A stretch of 64,000 bases of DNA from Flagellimonas flava. GTDB lineage: Bacteria > Bacteroidota > Bacteroidia > Flavobacteriales > Flavobacteriaceae. This document shows, piece after piece, positions 8,582-18,435 of the stretch. Positions within the stretch are counted from its first letter, which is position 1. Every line of letters begins with the position of its first letter. The position numbers and the translations under genes were made by a program. The stretch covers positions 91,115 through 155,114 of the forward strand of contig NZ_FQWL01000006.1 of assembly GCF_900129665.1 (NCBI RefSeq), given 5' to 3'. The notes beneath the pieces were generated by a model that saw only the letters and a list, made by a program, of their open reading frames with translations, was not told where the DNA came from and ran no database searches.

Positions 8582-9414
8582 TACAGTTTGTTTATGGAGG
8601 TAAAATCAATGGTCTGGCTTTCCAGCTGATCCAGAGGGTAGGAAGAATCAACGGGTACGAAAACCGAAACGTTTCTGATATAGGTATAGCACAGATTAAA
8701 CAAATCATCTCCTTCCTCGACGAGTCCAAAAAGTTTGAGTTGAATTTCTTCCAAATTCATTTGCAGCTGCTCTAGACTAAAGAGCACATAGTAGAGAAAG
8801 TCTTCCTTGGTCTTATACTCAAAATGGTTATAAAACAACAGCTTCTTATCCGAAATCACCACAAGCTCCATTTCCTTTGATGAAACCTGAACATAACAGG
8901 AAGGTTGGGCCGCCATGCGATTTTGGTTCATAAGGGTAGAAATCAATACGGTACCGCTATGTTTAAACTCAAATTCCCCAAAAAGATCAAAAATGTGGTT
9001 GTTCACGTTGGCAAAAGGAACATAAACATTTATTATATCCTGATGCGGAATCTCATCGTAAGTGATATGATCCGTCGCCATGATTTTGGCGTTGAACTTC
9101 AAGTAGTTGGGCAATTCATCTTTTTTAAAAAGCGTTTTTGGGACCAAACTGAAAAGTCCGCTTTTGTGTATGACCACTACTTCGGAAAAAGAGGTTCCAA
9201 CAGTGCTGTTTTTATTGAGAATGCTTTTAAGCTCCTTCAGCAGCAGATAAGGAGTGGAAGATGTTTTGAAGATAACTTTTTCAAAGGCAACTATTTCTTT
9301 TGAAATAGTATCGAGCACACAAAAAGAAAGTCCATTCAAACCAACTTGAATGGACAGTTTCTTAAAATTATCTTGGGAACCGGGTTCCTGAGTCTTATTG
9401 ATTTTTTCTGTCAT
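8581..9414 (-). CDS. DUF3822 family protein
   Basis: A 277-residue cytoplasmic protein without signal peptide or membrane helices, recognised as the DUF3822 family found in Bacteroidota and usually next to rsmD. The fold is expected to be actin-like/ASKHA on family grounds (residues 22-45 resemble a first strand pair, LSIQVGLNGLSFCVLD). No function is established. It overlaps the upstream membrane-protein gene by 20 bases and the downstream rsmD by one, so all three form one operon. Confidence 0.75.
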   Translation of the reverse strand: MTEKINKTQEPGSQDNFKKLSIQVGLNGLSFCVLDTISKEIVAFEKVIFKTSSTPYLLLKELKSILNKNSTVGTSFSEVVVIHKSGLFSLVPKTLFKKDELPNYLKFNAKIMATDHITYDEIPHQDIINVYVPFANVNNHIFDLFGEFEFKHSGTVLISTLMNQNRMAAQPSCYVQVSSKEMELVVISDKKLLFYNHFEYKTKEDFLYYVLFSLEQLQMNLEEIQLKLFGLVEEGDDLFNLCYTYIRNVSVFVPVDSSYPLDQLESQTIDFTSINKL

Positions 9415-10129
9415 AGATTGGAGGCCAGTTTCCGTTGGTACTTACATCGGTAAGTGAACCAACTTTAATCTCTGTACCATTTACTTCCTCAACACTCTGA
9501 TGGGCATTCTCCCTTGCTCTTAGGTCAGTTGGCTGATCGTAAAGCACAACATCCTTTTTTATTTTAGCTTCAAAAACTGGGGCCTTGTACCCTTGTTTGT
9601 CAATGATATCCGATTTCATTTCAAACTTCTCGCCGCCTTGGGCATAAGGTACCTCCATCATTGATTTGTAACGGTCATCGTTTTTGAACAATGAATCCTT
9701 CACTTTAATGAATCCTAGGGTATCAATGATTATAGTATCTTTTTGAAGGTCAATTTGATAGGCCTTATCAAAACGCATGAAGGAAGAATCCCTTTGTTGC
9801 GTAATGGTGTAGCTTCCGGTATCTACAAATTGGATAAGGCTATTGAAATCCTTGGCAAATCTTCCATTAACCGTTTTATAGGCTTCTTGGGAATCCCTGA
9901 TGTCTTTTAACTTTGCAATAACTTGGGAGAATCTTTCCTTCCGTACCTTTTTAAACTCGATAGGCGCGTTGATGGACTGATAAATTTTATATCCTAAGAA
10001 AATACTCAGAAGACCAAAGACTAGCACAAGAACTGGCTTGATCTTTTGAGGCAAAAAACGGTCAATCAAGAAAACTAGGCCTACGGTCACTAGGCAAATT
10101 ACTACTACGATAAGAATTAAGTTTAACAT
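9395..10129 (-). CDS. Two-helix membrane protein, unknown
   Basis: Not recognised. About 244 residues from the ATG at 10129; a longer form from 10171 would add 14 charged residues before the first helix. Two N-terminal membrane segments (residues 2-24 and 29-49 of the short form) are followed by a long soluble, charged domain rich in Lys, Asp and Thr that should face the periplasm or cytoplasm. It is the first gene of the cluster with DUF3822 and rsmD and overlaps DUF3822 by 20 bases. Confidence 0.65.
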   Translation of the reverse strand: MLNLILIVVVICLVTVGLVFLIDRFLPQKIKPVLVLVFGLLSIFLGYKIYQSINAPIEFKKVRKERFSQVIAKLKDIRDSQEAYKTVNGRFAKDFNSLIQFVDTGSYTITQQRDSSFMRFDKAYQIDLQKDTIIIDTLGFIKVKDSLFKNDDRYKSMMEVPYAQGGEKFEMKSDIIDKQGYKAPVFEAKIKKDVVLYDQPTDLRARENAHQSVEEVNGTEIKVGSLTDVSTNGNWPPIYDRKNQ

Positions 10130-10236
10130 ACGAATATTGTCTTTCTTAGTTAATTTAGCGGTTACTGACAAATCTACAATTTTTTTTTAATCACGAAACT
10201 TTTTGCTTTAAAAATCCATGACGCCCAAAGTAGCCT

Positions 10237-11670
10237 ATGACTGACCCAAAACCCTCCGGATTTTTAGAAATTCTCAAACAGAAATTTCCATATGAGCCTA
10301 CCCTGAAACAGGCGCAGGCCTTAGATAATTTATCTCAGTTTGTTTTGGATAAAAAGGGGAATCAGGTTTTTCTTTTAAAGGGGTTTGCGGGCACGGGCAA
10401 GACCACCATCGTGGGAACAATAGTGAGTAGTCTATGGAAGGTAAAAATGAGCGCAGTACTTATGGCCCCAACAGGAAGGGCAGCCAAGGTAATGTCTGTC
10501 TATTCAGGGGATAAGGCATTCACAATACACAAGAAAATCTACTTTCCTAAAAAACAAACGGGTGGGGGAATTCAATTTGTTTTGGCTCCCAACAAGCATA
10601 GAAATACCCTATTCATTGTAGACGAGGCTTCCATGATTCCGGATATCCCGGCAGACTCTAAACTGTTTGAAAATGGATCCCTACTTGATGATTTAATGTA
10701 TTACGTGTACTCTGGTCATAACTGTAAGCTCATGTTGATTGGCGATACGGCCCAGTTGCCACCAGTAAAGCTGGAGTTGAGCCCAGCCTTGGAGGAGGAC
10801 CGCCTTTCTTTGAATTACGATAAGGATGTCCAATTTTTGGAGTTGGATGAGGTAATGCGTCAGACAAAAGATTCGGGGATTCTTCATAACGCGACCAATT
10901 TAAGAGAGCAGCTTCAATCCCACTTTTATGAAGGGTTTAAGTTTGAACTTGGGGCATTCAAGGATATTGTAAGGTTGATGGACGGTTCTGAAATTCAAGA
11001 AGCTATTGATTCCTCCTACCATCAGAATGGAAAGGAGGAAACCGCCATTATAGTAAGGTCCAATAAAAGAGCCAATCTATACAATCAAAATATTAGGGAG
11101 CGCATACTTTTCTTGGATAACGAAATTGCAGTAGGGGACTATATGATGGTAGTAAAGAACAACTATTTTTGGCTACGTCCCAATTCTGAAGCTGGATTTA
11201 TTGCCAATGGCGATATCATTGAGATATTGGAATTGTTCTCCATTAAGGAACTTTATGGTTTCTCGTTTGCAGAAGTAAAAGTAAAAATGGTGGATTATCC
11301 CAATCAGAAGCCTTTTGAGACCGTGCTATTGTTGGATACCATAAAAGCGGAAACCCCCTCCCTTTCCTATGAAGATGGCAATAGACTGTACCAAGAGGTT
11401 CAGAAGGACTATGCACATGAAAAGTCAAACTACAAGAGATTCCTTGGAGTAAAGAACAACCGATATTTCAATGCGCTCCAAGTGAAGTTTTCCTATGCCA
11501 TTACCTGCCATAAATCACAAGGAGGGCAATGGGAAAACGTTTTTGTGGAGCAACCCTATCTCCCGAACGGTGTGGACAAGGACTACCTTAGATGGCTATA
11601 TACGGCGCTCACAAGGGCTAAGGAAAGATTGTATCTCATTGGATTTAAGGACGATTTTTTTCTTGACTAG
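10237..11670 (+). CDS. RecD-like SF1 DNA helicase
   Basis: A 477-residue superfamily 1 helicase. Walker A GFAGTGKTT lies near residue 49, Walker B VDEASMI near 130, motif III GDTAQLPPV near 170, and the C-terminal UvrD/RecD motifs YAITCHKSQGGQW and LYTALTRAKERL lie near 425-465. It is the small RecD-like/ExoV-alpha type common in Flavobacteriaceae, acting alone rather than inside RecBCD, of which no other subunit is nearby. A role in repair or recombination is inferred from the family. Confidence 0.9.
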   Translation: MTDPKPSGFLEILKQKFPYEPTLKQAQALDNLSQFVLDKKGNQVFLLKGFAGTGKTTIVGTIVSSLWKVKMSAVLMAPTGRAAKVMSVYSGDKAFTIHKKIYFPKKQTGGGIQFVLAPNKHRNTLFIVDEASMIPDIPADSKLFENGSLLDDLMYYVYSGHNCKLMLIGDTAQLPPVKLELSPALEEDRLSLNYDKDVQFLELDEVMRQTKDSGILHNATNLREQLQSHFYEGFKFELGAFKDIVRLMDGSEIQEAIDSSYHQNGKEETAIIVRSNKRANLYNQNIRERILFLDNEIAVGDYMMVVKNNYFWLRPNSEAGFIANGDIIEILELFSIKELYGFSFAEVKVKMVDYPNQKPFETVLLLDTIKAETPSLSYEDGNRLYQEVQKDYAHEKSNYKRFLGVKNNRYFNALQVKFSYAITCHKSQGGQWENVFVEQPYLPNGVDKDYLRWLYTALTRAKERLYLIGFKDDFFLD

Positions 11671-11694
11671 GAATACCCTATTTTAGTCACAAGC

Positions 11695-12264
11695 ATGGGC
11701 ATGACACCAGATACCATAATCAGCATTTTTTTAGGCATAGGATTGGCTGCTTCAGTAGGGTTTAGAGTATTTCTTCCTCTGTTTGCACTTAGTTTAGCTG
11801 CATATTTGGGAGTCTGGGAACTAAATGAAAACTGGCAGTGGATTGGCAGCTTGGCCGCACTGATTACACTTGGTGTAGCGACCTTTGCAGAGATTTTCGC
11901 CTATTTCATTCCATGGGTGGATAATGCCTTGGATAGTTTGGCCGTTCCCTTGGCCGCTATAGCTGGCACTGCAGTTATGGTGTCTACTGTGGCCAACCTT
12001 GATCCAGTAGTTACCTGGTCCTTGGCAATTATAGCTGGAGGGGGAACCGCTACCGCTATTAAAGGAGCCAATGCTGCTGGAAGACTAACCTCATCGACCA
12101 CAACGGGAGGAGTGGCGAACCCTGTGGTATCAACCATAGAAACCGGAACTGCCGTGGCAGTGTCCACTGCTTCAATTTTGGTGCCACCCATCGCAGCCAT
12201 TTTAGTGATTATTATTTTGTTCGTCATTTTCAGGATATATCGTAAGTTGCGTCCCAAGAAGTAA
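11695..12264 (+). CDS. DUF4126 integral membrane protein
   Basis: A 189-residue protein with about five hydrophobic segments and conserved Gly/Ala-rich stretches (GIGLAASVGFRVFLPLFAL at the N-terminus; GGGTATAIKGANAAGRL near residue 118) typical of DUF4126. Function unknown. Two ATGs are possible (11695 and 11701). It lies 24 bases after the helicase and 26 before kdsB, probably in one transcript. Confidence 0.75.
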   Translation: MGMTPDTIISIFLGIGLAASVGFRVFLPLFALSLAAYLGVWELNENWQWIGSLAALITLGVATFAEIFAYFIPWVDNALDSLAVPLAAIAGTAVMVSTVANLDPVVTWSLAIIAGGGTATAIKGANAAGRLTSSTTTGGVANPVVSTIETGTAVAVSTASILVPPIAAILVIIILFVIFRIYRKLRPKK

Positions 12265-12290
12265 CGGAATAAACAGAACAAACCGATCAA

Positions 12291-13019
12291 GTGAAGATAA
12301 TTTCAATGATACCGGCGAGGTACCAAGCCTCTAGATTTCCTGCTAAGCTCATGCAAGATCTTAAGGGAAAACCAGTAATAATCCGAACTTATGAGGCAGC
12401 CGTTCAAACTGGATTATTTGATGAGGTCTATGTGGTCACCGATAGTGAAGTGATTTTTGATGTGATAACGGGGATTGGTGGAAAGGCGCTTCGAAGTAAA
12501 AGAGAACATGAAAGCGGAAGTGACCGGATTGCGGAGGCAGTTGAGGATATGGATGTCGATATTGTAATCAATGTTCAGGGAGACGAACCATTCATCGACA
12601 AGGAGAGCTTAACAAAAGTGATCCATGTATTTAAAAATGATACGGAATCAGAAATAGACCTAGCTTCCCTTATGACACCAATTACGGATTGGGATGAGAT
12701 TTCAAACCCCAACACGGTAAAGGTAATCGTGGATAATCAGGATTTTGCACTCTATTTTTCTCGATCTCCGATTCCCTATCCACGAGATGAGAATGTAGAA
12801 GCCGTATATTACAAACACAAGGGAATTTACGCCTTTCGAAAAAGGGCCCTGTTGGATTTTCAACGCTTACCTATGCTTCCTTTGGAAGCCAAAGAAAAAA
12901 TTGAAGCTATACGGTTTCTTGAATATGGAAAAAAAATAAAGATGGTGGAAACCCACGTGACCGGCATTGAAATTGATACCCCCGAAGACCTAGAACGCGC
13001 CAAAAAAGCATGGATATAG
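12291..13019 (+). CDS. kdsB: 3-deoxy-manno-octulosonate cytidylyltransferase
   Basis: Activates Kdo, or its 8-amino derivative, with CTP to CMP-Kdo for lipid A/inner-core assembly. It starts [17 protein letters not shown], the nucleotide-binding signature, and has [12 protein letters not shown] near residue 87 and an [12 protein letters not shown]-terminus. Its 242 residues are the normal length. The start is GTG (12291). The next gene overlaps it by ten bases, and a KdnB-like oxidase follows two genes on, which makes an 8-amino-Kdo substrate plausible. Confidence 0.94.
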   Translation: MKIISMIPARYQASRFPAKLMQDLKGKPVIIRTYEAAVQTGLFDEVYVVTDSEVIFDVITGIGGKALRSKREHESGSDRIAEAVEDMDVDIVINVQGDEPFIDKESLTKVIHVFKNDTESEIDLASLMTPITDWDEISNPNTVKVIVDNQDFALYFSRSPIPYPRDENVEAVYYKHKGIYAFRKRALLDFQRLPMLPLEAKEKIEAIRFLEYGKKIKMVETHVTGIEIDTPEDLERAKKAWI

Positions 13020-13717
13020 ATTATAAGGACATAAAAGTTATTGGTTTTGACGCAGATGATACCCTTTGGGTCAATGAAACCTATTTTAGGGAGACCGAGG
13101 AGCGTTTTGCTGAGCTCCTGGAAGGTTACGAGACCAAGAATAAGGTGGACCAAGAGCTTTTCAAAATGGAAATGCAAAACCTGGAAACCTATGGATACGG
13201 TATAAAGGGATTTGTTCTTTCCATGATAGAATCTGCATTGGACTTGTCCAACAACAAAATCCCGCAAGAAACCATTCTGGAGATTATTGCCCTTGGGAAA
13301 AAGATGATTTCCCATCCCGTGGAACTGTTGGACGGGGTAGAGGAGGTACTGTCAAAACTGGAAAATAAATATCGTTTAATTGTACTGACCAAAGGGGACC
13401 TGTTGGATCAGGAACGGAAATTGGAAAAATCCGGCATTTCCAAGTATTTCCACCATGTGGAGGTGTTGAGCGACAAAAAGGAGAGCAATTACAGGAATCT
13501 ATTGGAACATTTGGAAATACATGTTGATGAGTTTCTTATGATAGGTAATTCCTTGAAATCTGACGTGCTGCCCATTCTAAACATTGGAGCCAAAGCGATT
13601 CATGTGCCTTTTCATACTACTTGGGCGCACGAAATGGTCAACGAGGAAGATGAAAAGGTGAACAATCACCTAAAATTGGGCACCTTAAAAGATGTCCTTA
13701 AGTACCTGGATAACTAA
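13010..13717 (+). CDS. HAD-family hydrolase
   Basis: A 235-residue haloacid-dehalogenase-type phosphatase. The nucleophile motif is GFDADDTLW (D-x-D-x-T), motif II lies in IVLTKGD, and the acidic motif IV in [11 protein letters not shown] helical cap domain lies between residues 20 and 100. The sugar or nucleotide phosphate it attacks cannot be told from sequence. It overlaps kdsB by ten bases and the next gene by one (TAATG), so a role in the same lipopolysaccharide sugar pathway is likely but unproven. Confidence 0.85.
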   Translation: MDIDYKDIKVIGFDADDTLWVNETYFRETEERFAELLEGYETKNKVDQELFKMEMQNLETYGYGIKGFVLSMIESALDLSNNKIPQETILEIIALGKKMISHPVELLDGVEEVLSKLENKYRLIVLTKGDLLDQERKLEKSGISKYFHHVEVLSDKKESNYRNLLEHLEIHVDEFLMIGNSLKSDVLPILNIGAKAIHVPFHTTWAHEMVNEEDEKVNNHLKLGTLKDVLKYLDN

Positions 13718-14844
13718 TGAATTCGGAATTCAATTTGGAGAAGAAAGAAACCATATCGAGCAAAAGCACCGCGTACCGTAATTTCCCTATGGTTCCCAGG
13801 GTTGTTTTTGGCAGAAATAGTTTCTCGCAACTTGGCGAAATTTTATTGGCCAAAAGAAAAAGCATGGATGCCCCCTTTATTTTTTTGGTAGATGACTTTT
13901 TTGAAGGAAATGGTTTAACCCATAGGATTCCGTTGATGTTCAATGATGAGTTGATTTTTATATCAGCTGATGAAGAACCTAAGACCGAGCAGGTAGATGC
14001 CCTGGTACAACGAATTAAACAAAACTATGAAGAGCTTCCTTCTGGTATTATAGGTATTGGTGGAGGGACGCTTTTAGATCTTGCCAAGGCTGTTTCCATT
14101 CTGTTGAACAATAAAGGTCAAGCTAAGGATTATCAAGGTTGGGATTTGGTGCACAAACCTTCTATCTACCATGTGGGAATCCCTACCATTAGCGGTACTG
14201 GAGCTGAGGTTTCCAGAACTACCGTGTTGCTGGGTCCTGAGAAAAAACTAGGTATCAATTCGGATTTCACACCTTTTGACCAAGTTCTGCTAGATCCCGA
14301 TTTGACTGTTACCGTACCAAAAGAACAGTGGTTTTACACGGGAATGGACTGTTTTATTCATTGTATAGAGTCACTCAATGGAACCTATCTAAATGCTTTT
14401 AGCCAAAGTTATGGCGAAAAAGCTCTTGAACTCTGTGAAGAAGTCTTTTTAGGAGATTTATCGGAGGAAGAATCTAGGGATAAATTGATGATGGCTTCAT
14501 GGCATGGAGGAATGAGCATTGCTTACTCCCAAGTTGGGATTGCCCATGCCATGAGCTATGGACTGGGTTACTTGCTTGGCATAAAACATGGCATTGGAAA
14601 CTGTTTGGTTTTTCAACACTTGGGGGAGTTTTATCCGGAGGGGGTGACTCTTTTCAAGCGGATGATGGAAAAGCATGGTATCCAAATGCCAAAGGGGATT
14701 TGTGCCAACCTTGCGCAAAGTGATTTTGATACGATGGTTGGGGTCTCCTTAGGAATGGAAGCACTATGGGAGAATGCCTTGGGAAAAGATTGGAGAAAGA
14801 TAATGACCCCTGAAAGACTGCAAGAGATCTACCGAAGAATCTGA
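13717..14844 (+). CDS. kdnB: KdnB-like 3-deoxy-octulosonate 8-oxidase (iron-ADH family)
   Basis: A 375-residue group III metal-dependent alcohol dehydrogenase. GIGGGTLLDLAKAVS is the NAD-binding glycine loop, IPTISGTGAEVSRT and GMDCFIHCIESLNGTYLN follow, and His residues for the metal appear in VGIAHAMSYG and GIKHGIGNC. These segments resemble KdnB of Shewanella, which oxidises C8 of Kdo before transamination to 8-amino-3,8-dideoxy-Kdo. Placement in the kdsB operon supports this. The partner aminotransferase (KdnA) is not in the window. A general alcohol dehydrogenase remains possible. Confidence 0.75.
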   Translation: MNSEFNLEKKETISSKSTAYRNFPMVPRVVFGRNSFSQLGEILLAKRKSMDAPFIFLVDDFFEGNGLTHRIPLMFNDELIFISADEEPKTEQVDALVQRIKQNYEELPSGIIGIGGGTLLDLAKAVSILLNNKGQAKDYQGWDLVHKPSIYHVGIPTISGTGAEVSRTTVLLGPEKKLGINSDFTPFDQVLLDPDLTVTVPKEQWFYTGMDCFIHCIESLNGTYLNAFSQSYGEKALELCEEVFLGDLSEEESRDKLMMASWHGGMSIAYSQVGIAHAMSYGLGYLLGIKHGIGNCLVFQHLGEFYPEGVTLFKRMMEKHGIQMPKGICANLAQSDFDTMVGVSLGMEALWENALGKDWRKIMTPERLQEIYRRI

Positions 14845-14879
14845 TTAATTTCTTCGCCCCTATAATTTCACCAAATATT

Positions 14880-15419
14880 ATGCACCGACTGGCCAAGTTT
14901 CTATATTTCAAAGTTCTGAGATGGAAGCTTGTTGGCGAGTTTCCCGATGTGGATAAGTGTGTGGTGGCTGTTGTGCCCCATACCCATTGGCTGGATTTCT
15001 TTTTAGGACTATTGATACGAAAAGTACTCAACAGGGAAATCAACTATATCGGAAAAAAAAGTCTCTTTAAACCTCCTTTCGGCTGGTTCTTCAGATGGAC
15101 AGGTGGTGCCCCCATAGACCGTACCAAGAATTCCAACACCGTGGACAGTGTTGCGGAAATTTTCAGGGAAAGAAAAGTATTCCGGTTTGCGCTTGCGCCA
15201 GAGGGTACCAGAAAAAAAGTTTCCGCACTAAAGACAGGTTTTTATCATATTGCCAAAAAAGCCGGGGTGCCCATTGTACTAGTAGCTTTCGATTTTGGCA
15301 AAAAAGAAATCAAAATTTCGGAACCCTTTATACCATCAGACGATATTCAAAAAGATTTTCGTGAGATACGCGACTTCTTTAAGGGAGTAAAAGGAAAAGT
15401 TCCGGAATATAGCTACTAA
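14880..15419 (+). CDS. 1-acyl-glycerol-3-phosphate acyltransferase family
   Basis: A 179-residue membrane-associated acyltransferase of the PlsC fold. The catalytic H-x4-D box is HTHWLD (near residue 38), and the substrate-binding segment APEGTRKK lies near 103. It lacks a long N-terminal membrane helix and is at the short end of the family. It follows kdnB by 35 bases, so it may belong to the envelope-lipid cluster. It could acylate a phospholipid precursor or another envelope lipid. Confidence 0.87.
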   Translation: MHRLAKFLYFKVLRWKLVGEFPDVDKCVVAVVPHTHWLDFFLGLLIRKVLNREINYIGKKSLFKPPFGWFFRWTGGAPIDRTKNSNTVDSVAEIFRERKVFRFALAPEGTRKKVSALKTGFYHIAKKAGVPIVLVAFDFGKKEIKISEPFIPSDDIQKDFREIRDFFKGVKGKVPEYSY

Positions 15420-15907
15420 GTCTTGTTGAGTGGTTTGGCCTTAGGTTTCTCAACTTTCTTTTTGTTACCTGGAAAAACCAAATTGGTGCTGGAATAAGAA
15501 CTTCCGAAGGTTAGGGCAGCTGCGTATACCTGTTGAATGGCGTCTACCACCTGGGCATCAGAAAGTTGTTGGAGCGGATGCGTATAGACAGACCAAATAA
15601 TTTCGTCACTCAGGGCATATTTAACGTCCAAAGCGGAATGAAAATTGGCCACCAAGGCATTTAAGATTTCGTCCTCACCAATCTCATCAAGTTTCACTAC
15701 AGGAGCTATAATACGCATCCGATTGGCATTTTCGTCATACACACATATTAGCATGGCGTCATTCAAGACAAAATGGTAGGAGTTGCCAACTACTTTTACA
15801 GTATCCGACTCCTGTTCTATAATCTCATATAGTTTTTCTGGAGTCATTTCTTGGGCTGCAAGGCCCATTGAATAACTTGCAAATAATAAGAATAAAAGGC
15901 GGTGCAT
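15416..15907 (-). CDS. Secreted protein, YbjN/chaperone-like, unknown
   Basis: A 163-residue protein with a signal peptide (residues 1-18, ending MGLAAQE). The mature part has a pattern resembling the YbjN/type III chaperone-like fold (YHFVLNDAMLICVYDENANRMRIIAPV), followed by a basic Lys/Pro-rich tail. Function not recognised. It is convergent with the acyltransferase, overlapping by four bases. Confidence 0.6.
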   Translation of the reverse strand: MHRLLFLLFASYSMGLAAQEMTPEKLYEIIEQESDTVKVVGNSYHFVLNDAMLICVYDENANRMRIIAPVVKLDEIGEDEILNALVANFHSALDVKYALSDEIIWSVYTHPLQQLSDAQVVDAIQQVYAAALTFGSSYSSTNLVFPGNKKKVEKPKAKPLNKT

Positions 15908-15973
15908 AATCTTCGGTTTAAGAATTGGTCGAGAAATAGTATTCCGCTTTACAACACCACTCTGTGGAATTAC

Positions 15974-16684
15974 CTATTCTTTCATGGCGTGGTATACGTT
16001 CTGCACGTCATCATCTTCTTCAATTTTTTCAAGAAGTTTTTCCACATCGGCCACTTGATCTTCGCTAAGTTCTTTGGTCACTTGAGGGATACGTTCAAAA
16101 CCAGAGGAGATAATCTCAATTTCACGGGATTCCAATTCTTTTTGAATAGCCCCAAAACTTTCAAATGAGGCATAAATGTGGATACCGTCCTCATCTACAA
16201 AGACTTCTTCGGCTCCAAAATCAATGAATTCCAGTTCTAACTCTTCCGGATCTAAACCTTCTCCGTTTATGGTGAAATTGCACGTATGGTCAAACATGAA
16301 TTCAACGGAGCCTGAAGTACCCAAACTGCCATTACATTTATTGAAATAACTGCGAATGTTGGCCACCGTACGGGTGTTGTTGTCCGTTGCGGTCTCAATT
16401 AAGATTGCGATACCGTGAGGAGCGTAGCCTTCAAAAAGCACCTCTTTAAAGTCTCCCTGACTTTTGTCCGAAGCCCGTTTTATAGCCCGTTCAATATTGT
16501 CCTTAGGCATATTGGCGGCCTTCGCATTTTGAATCACGGCACGCAAACGGGCATTGGAATCAGGGTCGGGTCCACCCTCCTTTACTGCAATAACGATATC
16601 CTTTCCGATACGCGTAAAAGCTTTGGACATTGCTGCCCAACGCTTCATTTTTCGTGCTTTCCGAAACTCAAATGCTCTTCCCAT
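15974..16684 (-). CDS. YebC/PmpR family regulatory protein
   Basis: A 236-residue YebC/TACO1-type protein. The N-terminus MGRAFEFRKARKMKRWAAMSK and the central NIERAIKRASDKSQG and YAPHGIAILIE segments are the family signatures. The family has been described both as DNA-binding regulators and, more recently, as factors easing translation of proline-rich stretches; the sequence cannot decide between these. Length is normal. Confidence 0.92.
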   Translation of the reverse strand: MGRAFEFRKARKMKRWAAMSKAFTRIGKDIVIAVKEGGPDPDSNARLRAVIQNAKAANMPKDNIERAIKRASDKSQGDFKEVLFEGYAPHGIAILIETATDNNTRTVANIRSYFNKCNGSLGTSGSVEFMFDHTCNFTINGEGLDPEELELEFIDFGAEEVFVDEDGIHIYASFESFGAIQKELESREIEIISSGFERIPQVTKELSEDQVADVEKLLEKIEEDDDVQNVYHAMKE

Positions 16685-16748
16685 TTTTATTGTTGATTTT
16701 GGACAGCGACAAATTTAGCAAAAAATGCCCCCCAGTCAAGCCGAAGCT

Positions 16749-17036
16749 TTATCCTTTGGACGTAATATCTTCTATGGCGGTAGCTAAATCAAAATCGTTT
16801 TGGGTAATACCACCAACATCATGGGTGTTGAGTTTAATGGTGAGCTGGTTGTACACATTTTCCCAATTGGGGTGGTGGTTTTGCTGCTCGGCCTCAAAAG
16901 CAATTCGGGTCATTATAGAAAAAGCCTCTTTGAAATCCTTAAAAATGAACGACTTTTGAATACTTCCGTTTGCATAGGTCCATCCATCCAGCTCTTGAAG
17001 TAGATTTTCTATTTGGGCATGGTCTAACTTAGTCAT
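16749..17036 (-). CDS. phhB: 4a-hydroxytetrahydrobiopterin dehydratase
   Basis: A 95-residue pterin-4a-carbinolamine dehydratase. The active-site cluster QQNHHPNWENVYNQLTIKL and the H-x(n)-G-x-T/D segment (LNTHDVGGIT) are intact. The enzyme regenerates the pterin cofactor of aromatic amino acid hydroxylases and may also act on molybdopterin-like pterins. It lies 18 bases downstream of the amidohydrolase gene on the same strand. Confidence 0.92.
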   Translation of the reverse strand: MTKLDHAQIENLLQELDGWTYANGSIQKSFIFKDFKEAFSIMTRIAFEAEQQNHHPNWENVYNQLTIKLNTHDVGGITQNDFDLATAIEDITSKG

Positions 17037-17054
17037 GTTCTAAAATTCTTTTAC

Positions 17055-18350
17055 TTACTGCAATTTATAAACTTTGCCGGCTTTCATAACAAATTCTACT
17101 TTTTCCAAAACCGAAATGTCCTCCAAAGGGTTCCCTCTTACAGCAATGATGTCGGCCCATTTTCCCTTTTTGATACTTCCGGTCTTTTCCCCTACCCCTA
17201 TCAAGGCGGCGGCATGAAGGGTAGCCGATTTGAGGATGTCTTTAGGGGGTATTCCAGCTTTTTGCATTAATGAAAATTGTTCGGCATTTCGACCATGTTC
17301 AAAAATGGAAGCGTCCGTTCCAAATGCCATTAGCACCCCTTGGGTATAGGCGTTGAAAAAGGTGGCTTCAAGATCTCTGTAGATTCCTTCGTTGCCCTTG
17401 TTCAAACCTTTGTCGCTATAATCCTCGTTCTTCTCGATCAAATCCACATAGGCAGCAAGTAAATCCATTACAAGAAATACCTTGTTCTCTTTCATTAGAT
17501 CTATCGATTCCTGGTCCAAGAAAGTCCCATGCTCTATGGAATTGACACCGGCCCTTACAGCATTTTTAATCCCATCGGCGCCATGGGCATGCGCTGCCAC
17601 CTTAAGTCCTCGTTTTTTTGCCTCCTCAACGGCAGCTTTCATTTCTTCAATGGTAAACGAGGCTGCACCCGGAATGGAATTGGCAGTACCAAAACCCCCA
17701 GTGGCATTTATTTTTATGAGATCAACCCCATTTTTCATCAAGGTTCGGGTTCTTTTGCGTATTGCTGCGGGTCCGTCCACAGGGTTCCCCGGATTATGGC
17801 GTAGTCCAAGGTGGGGAGCCATCCAATTCGCCCAAGCGCCATGTCCACCGGTGATGGTCAATGCTTTACCGCTTACATACATTCGGGGACCTTCCGCCCA
17901 ACCTTTTTTTATGGCATCCCGCAGGGCAACATCGGTATAGAAATCACCTCCTACATCGCGAACTGTTGTAAACCCAGCCTCTAAAGTTTTTTTGGCGTAG
18001 GTTGCTCCCAAAATACCATACGAAGCTATGGGCAGTTCGTAGACGTCAATAGAGGTATCAAATGAAGGGTCCGTTAAATGGGTATGACAATCGATTAAAC
18101 CTGGTAAAACGGTGTATTCGGATAAATCAATGACATTTGATAAATTATCTTTTTTATCCATCGAAACAATATCCTGGATCTTATCCCCTTCAATCAAAAT
18201 GATGACATTCTTAAGGATTTTGGATGCTTTCACATCCACCATTCGTCCCGCCCAAATTGCTTTGCTCTCTTCTTGGGCTGACAGGCTTATGATGGAAAAA
18301 ATCAGCAGGAATGGCTGAATGGTTAGAAATTTCCCCATTATGGTTTTCAT
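17055..18350 (-). CDS. Secreted amidohydrolase (M38/imidazolonepropionase-like)
   Basis: A 431-residue metal-dependent hydrolase with a signal peptide (to about residue 25, SLSAQEE). Metal-site motifs appear in order: DCHTHLTD, the Lys in LIKINATGG, HAHGAD, EHGTFLD and GTDASIFEHG. This arrangement matches the Xaa-Pro dipeptidase/imidazolonepropionase-like amidohydrolases secreted by Bacteroidota. The substrate (an N-acyl or dipeptide compound) is not predictable. A second ATG four codons downstream is an alternative start. Confidence 0.87.
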   Translation of the reverse strand: MKTIMGKFLTIQPFLLIFSIISLSAQEESKAIWAGRMVDVKASKILKNVIILIEGDKIQDIVSMDKKDNLSNVIDLSEYTVLPGLIDCHTHLTDPSFDTSIDVYELPIASYGILGATYAKKTLEAGFTTVRDVGGDFYTDVALRDAIKKGWAEGPRMYVSGKALTITGGHGAWANWMAPHLGLRHNPGNPVDGPAAIRKRTRTLMKNGVDLIKINATGGFGTANSIPGAASFTIEEMKAAVEEAKKRGLKVAAHAHGADGIKNAVRAGVNSIEHGTFLDQESIDLMKENKVFLVMDLLAAYVDLIEKNEDYSDKGLNKGNEGIYRDLEATFFNAYTQGVLMAFGTDASIFEHGRNAEQFSLMQKAGIPPKDILKSATLHAAALIGVGEKTGSIKKGKWADIIAVRGNPLEDISVLEKVEFVMKAGKVYKLQ

Positions 18351-18435
18351 ACCTAACTTCTTTAAAATTGTAATATCAAAATGGGGGAAATTCCTTCTAC
18401 AAGATAAAGAATAAATGCAGATGTTGGAATGCGGT

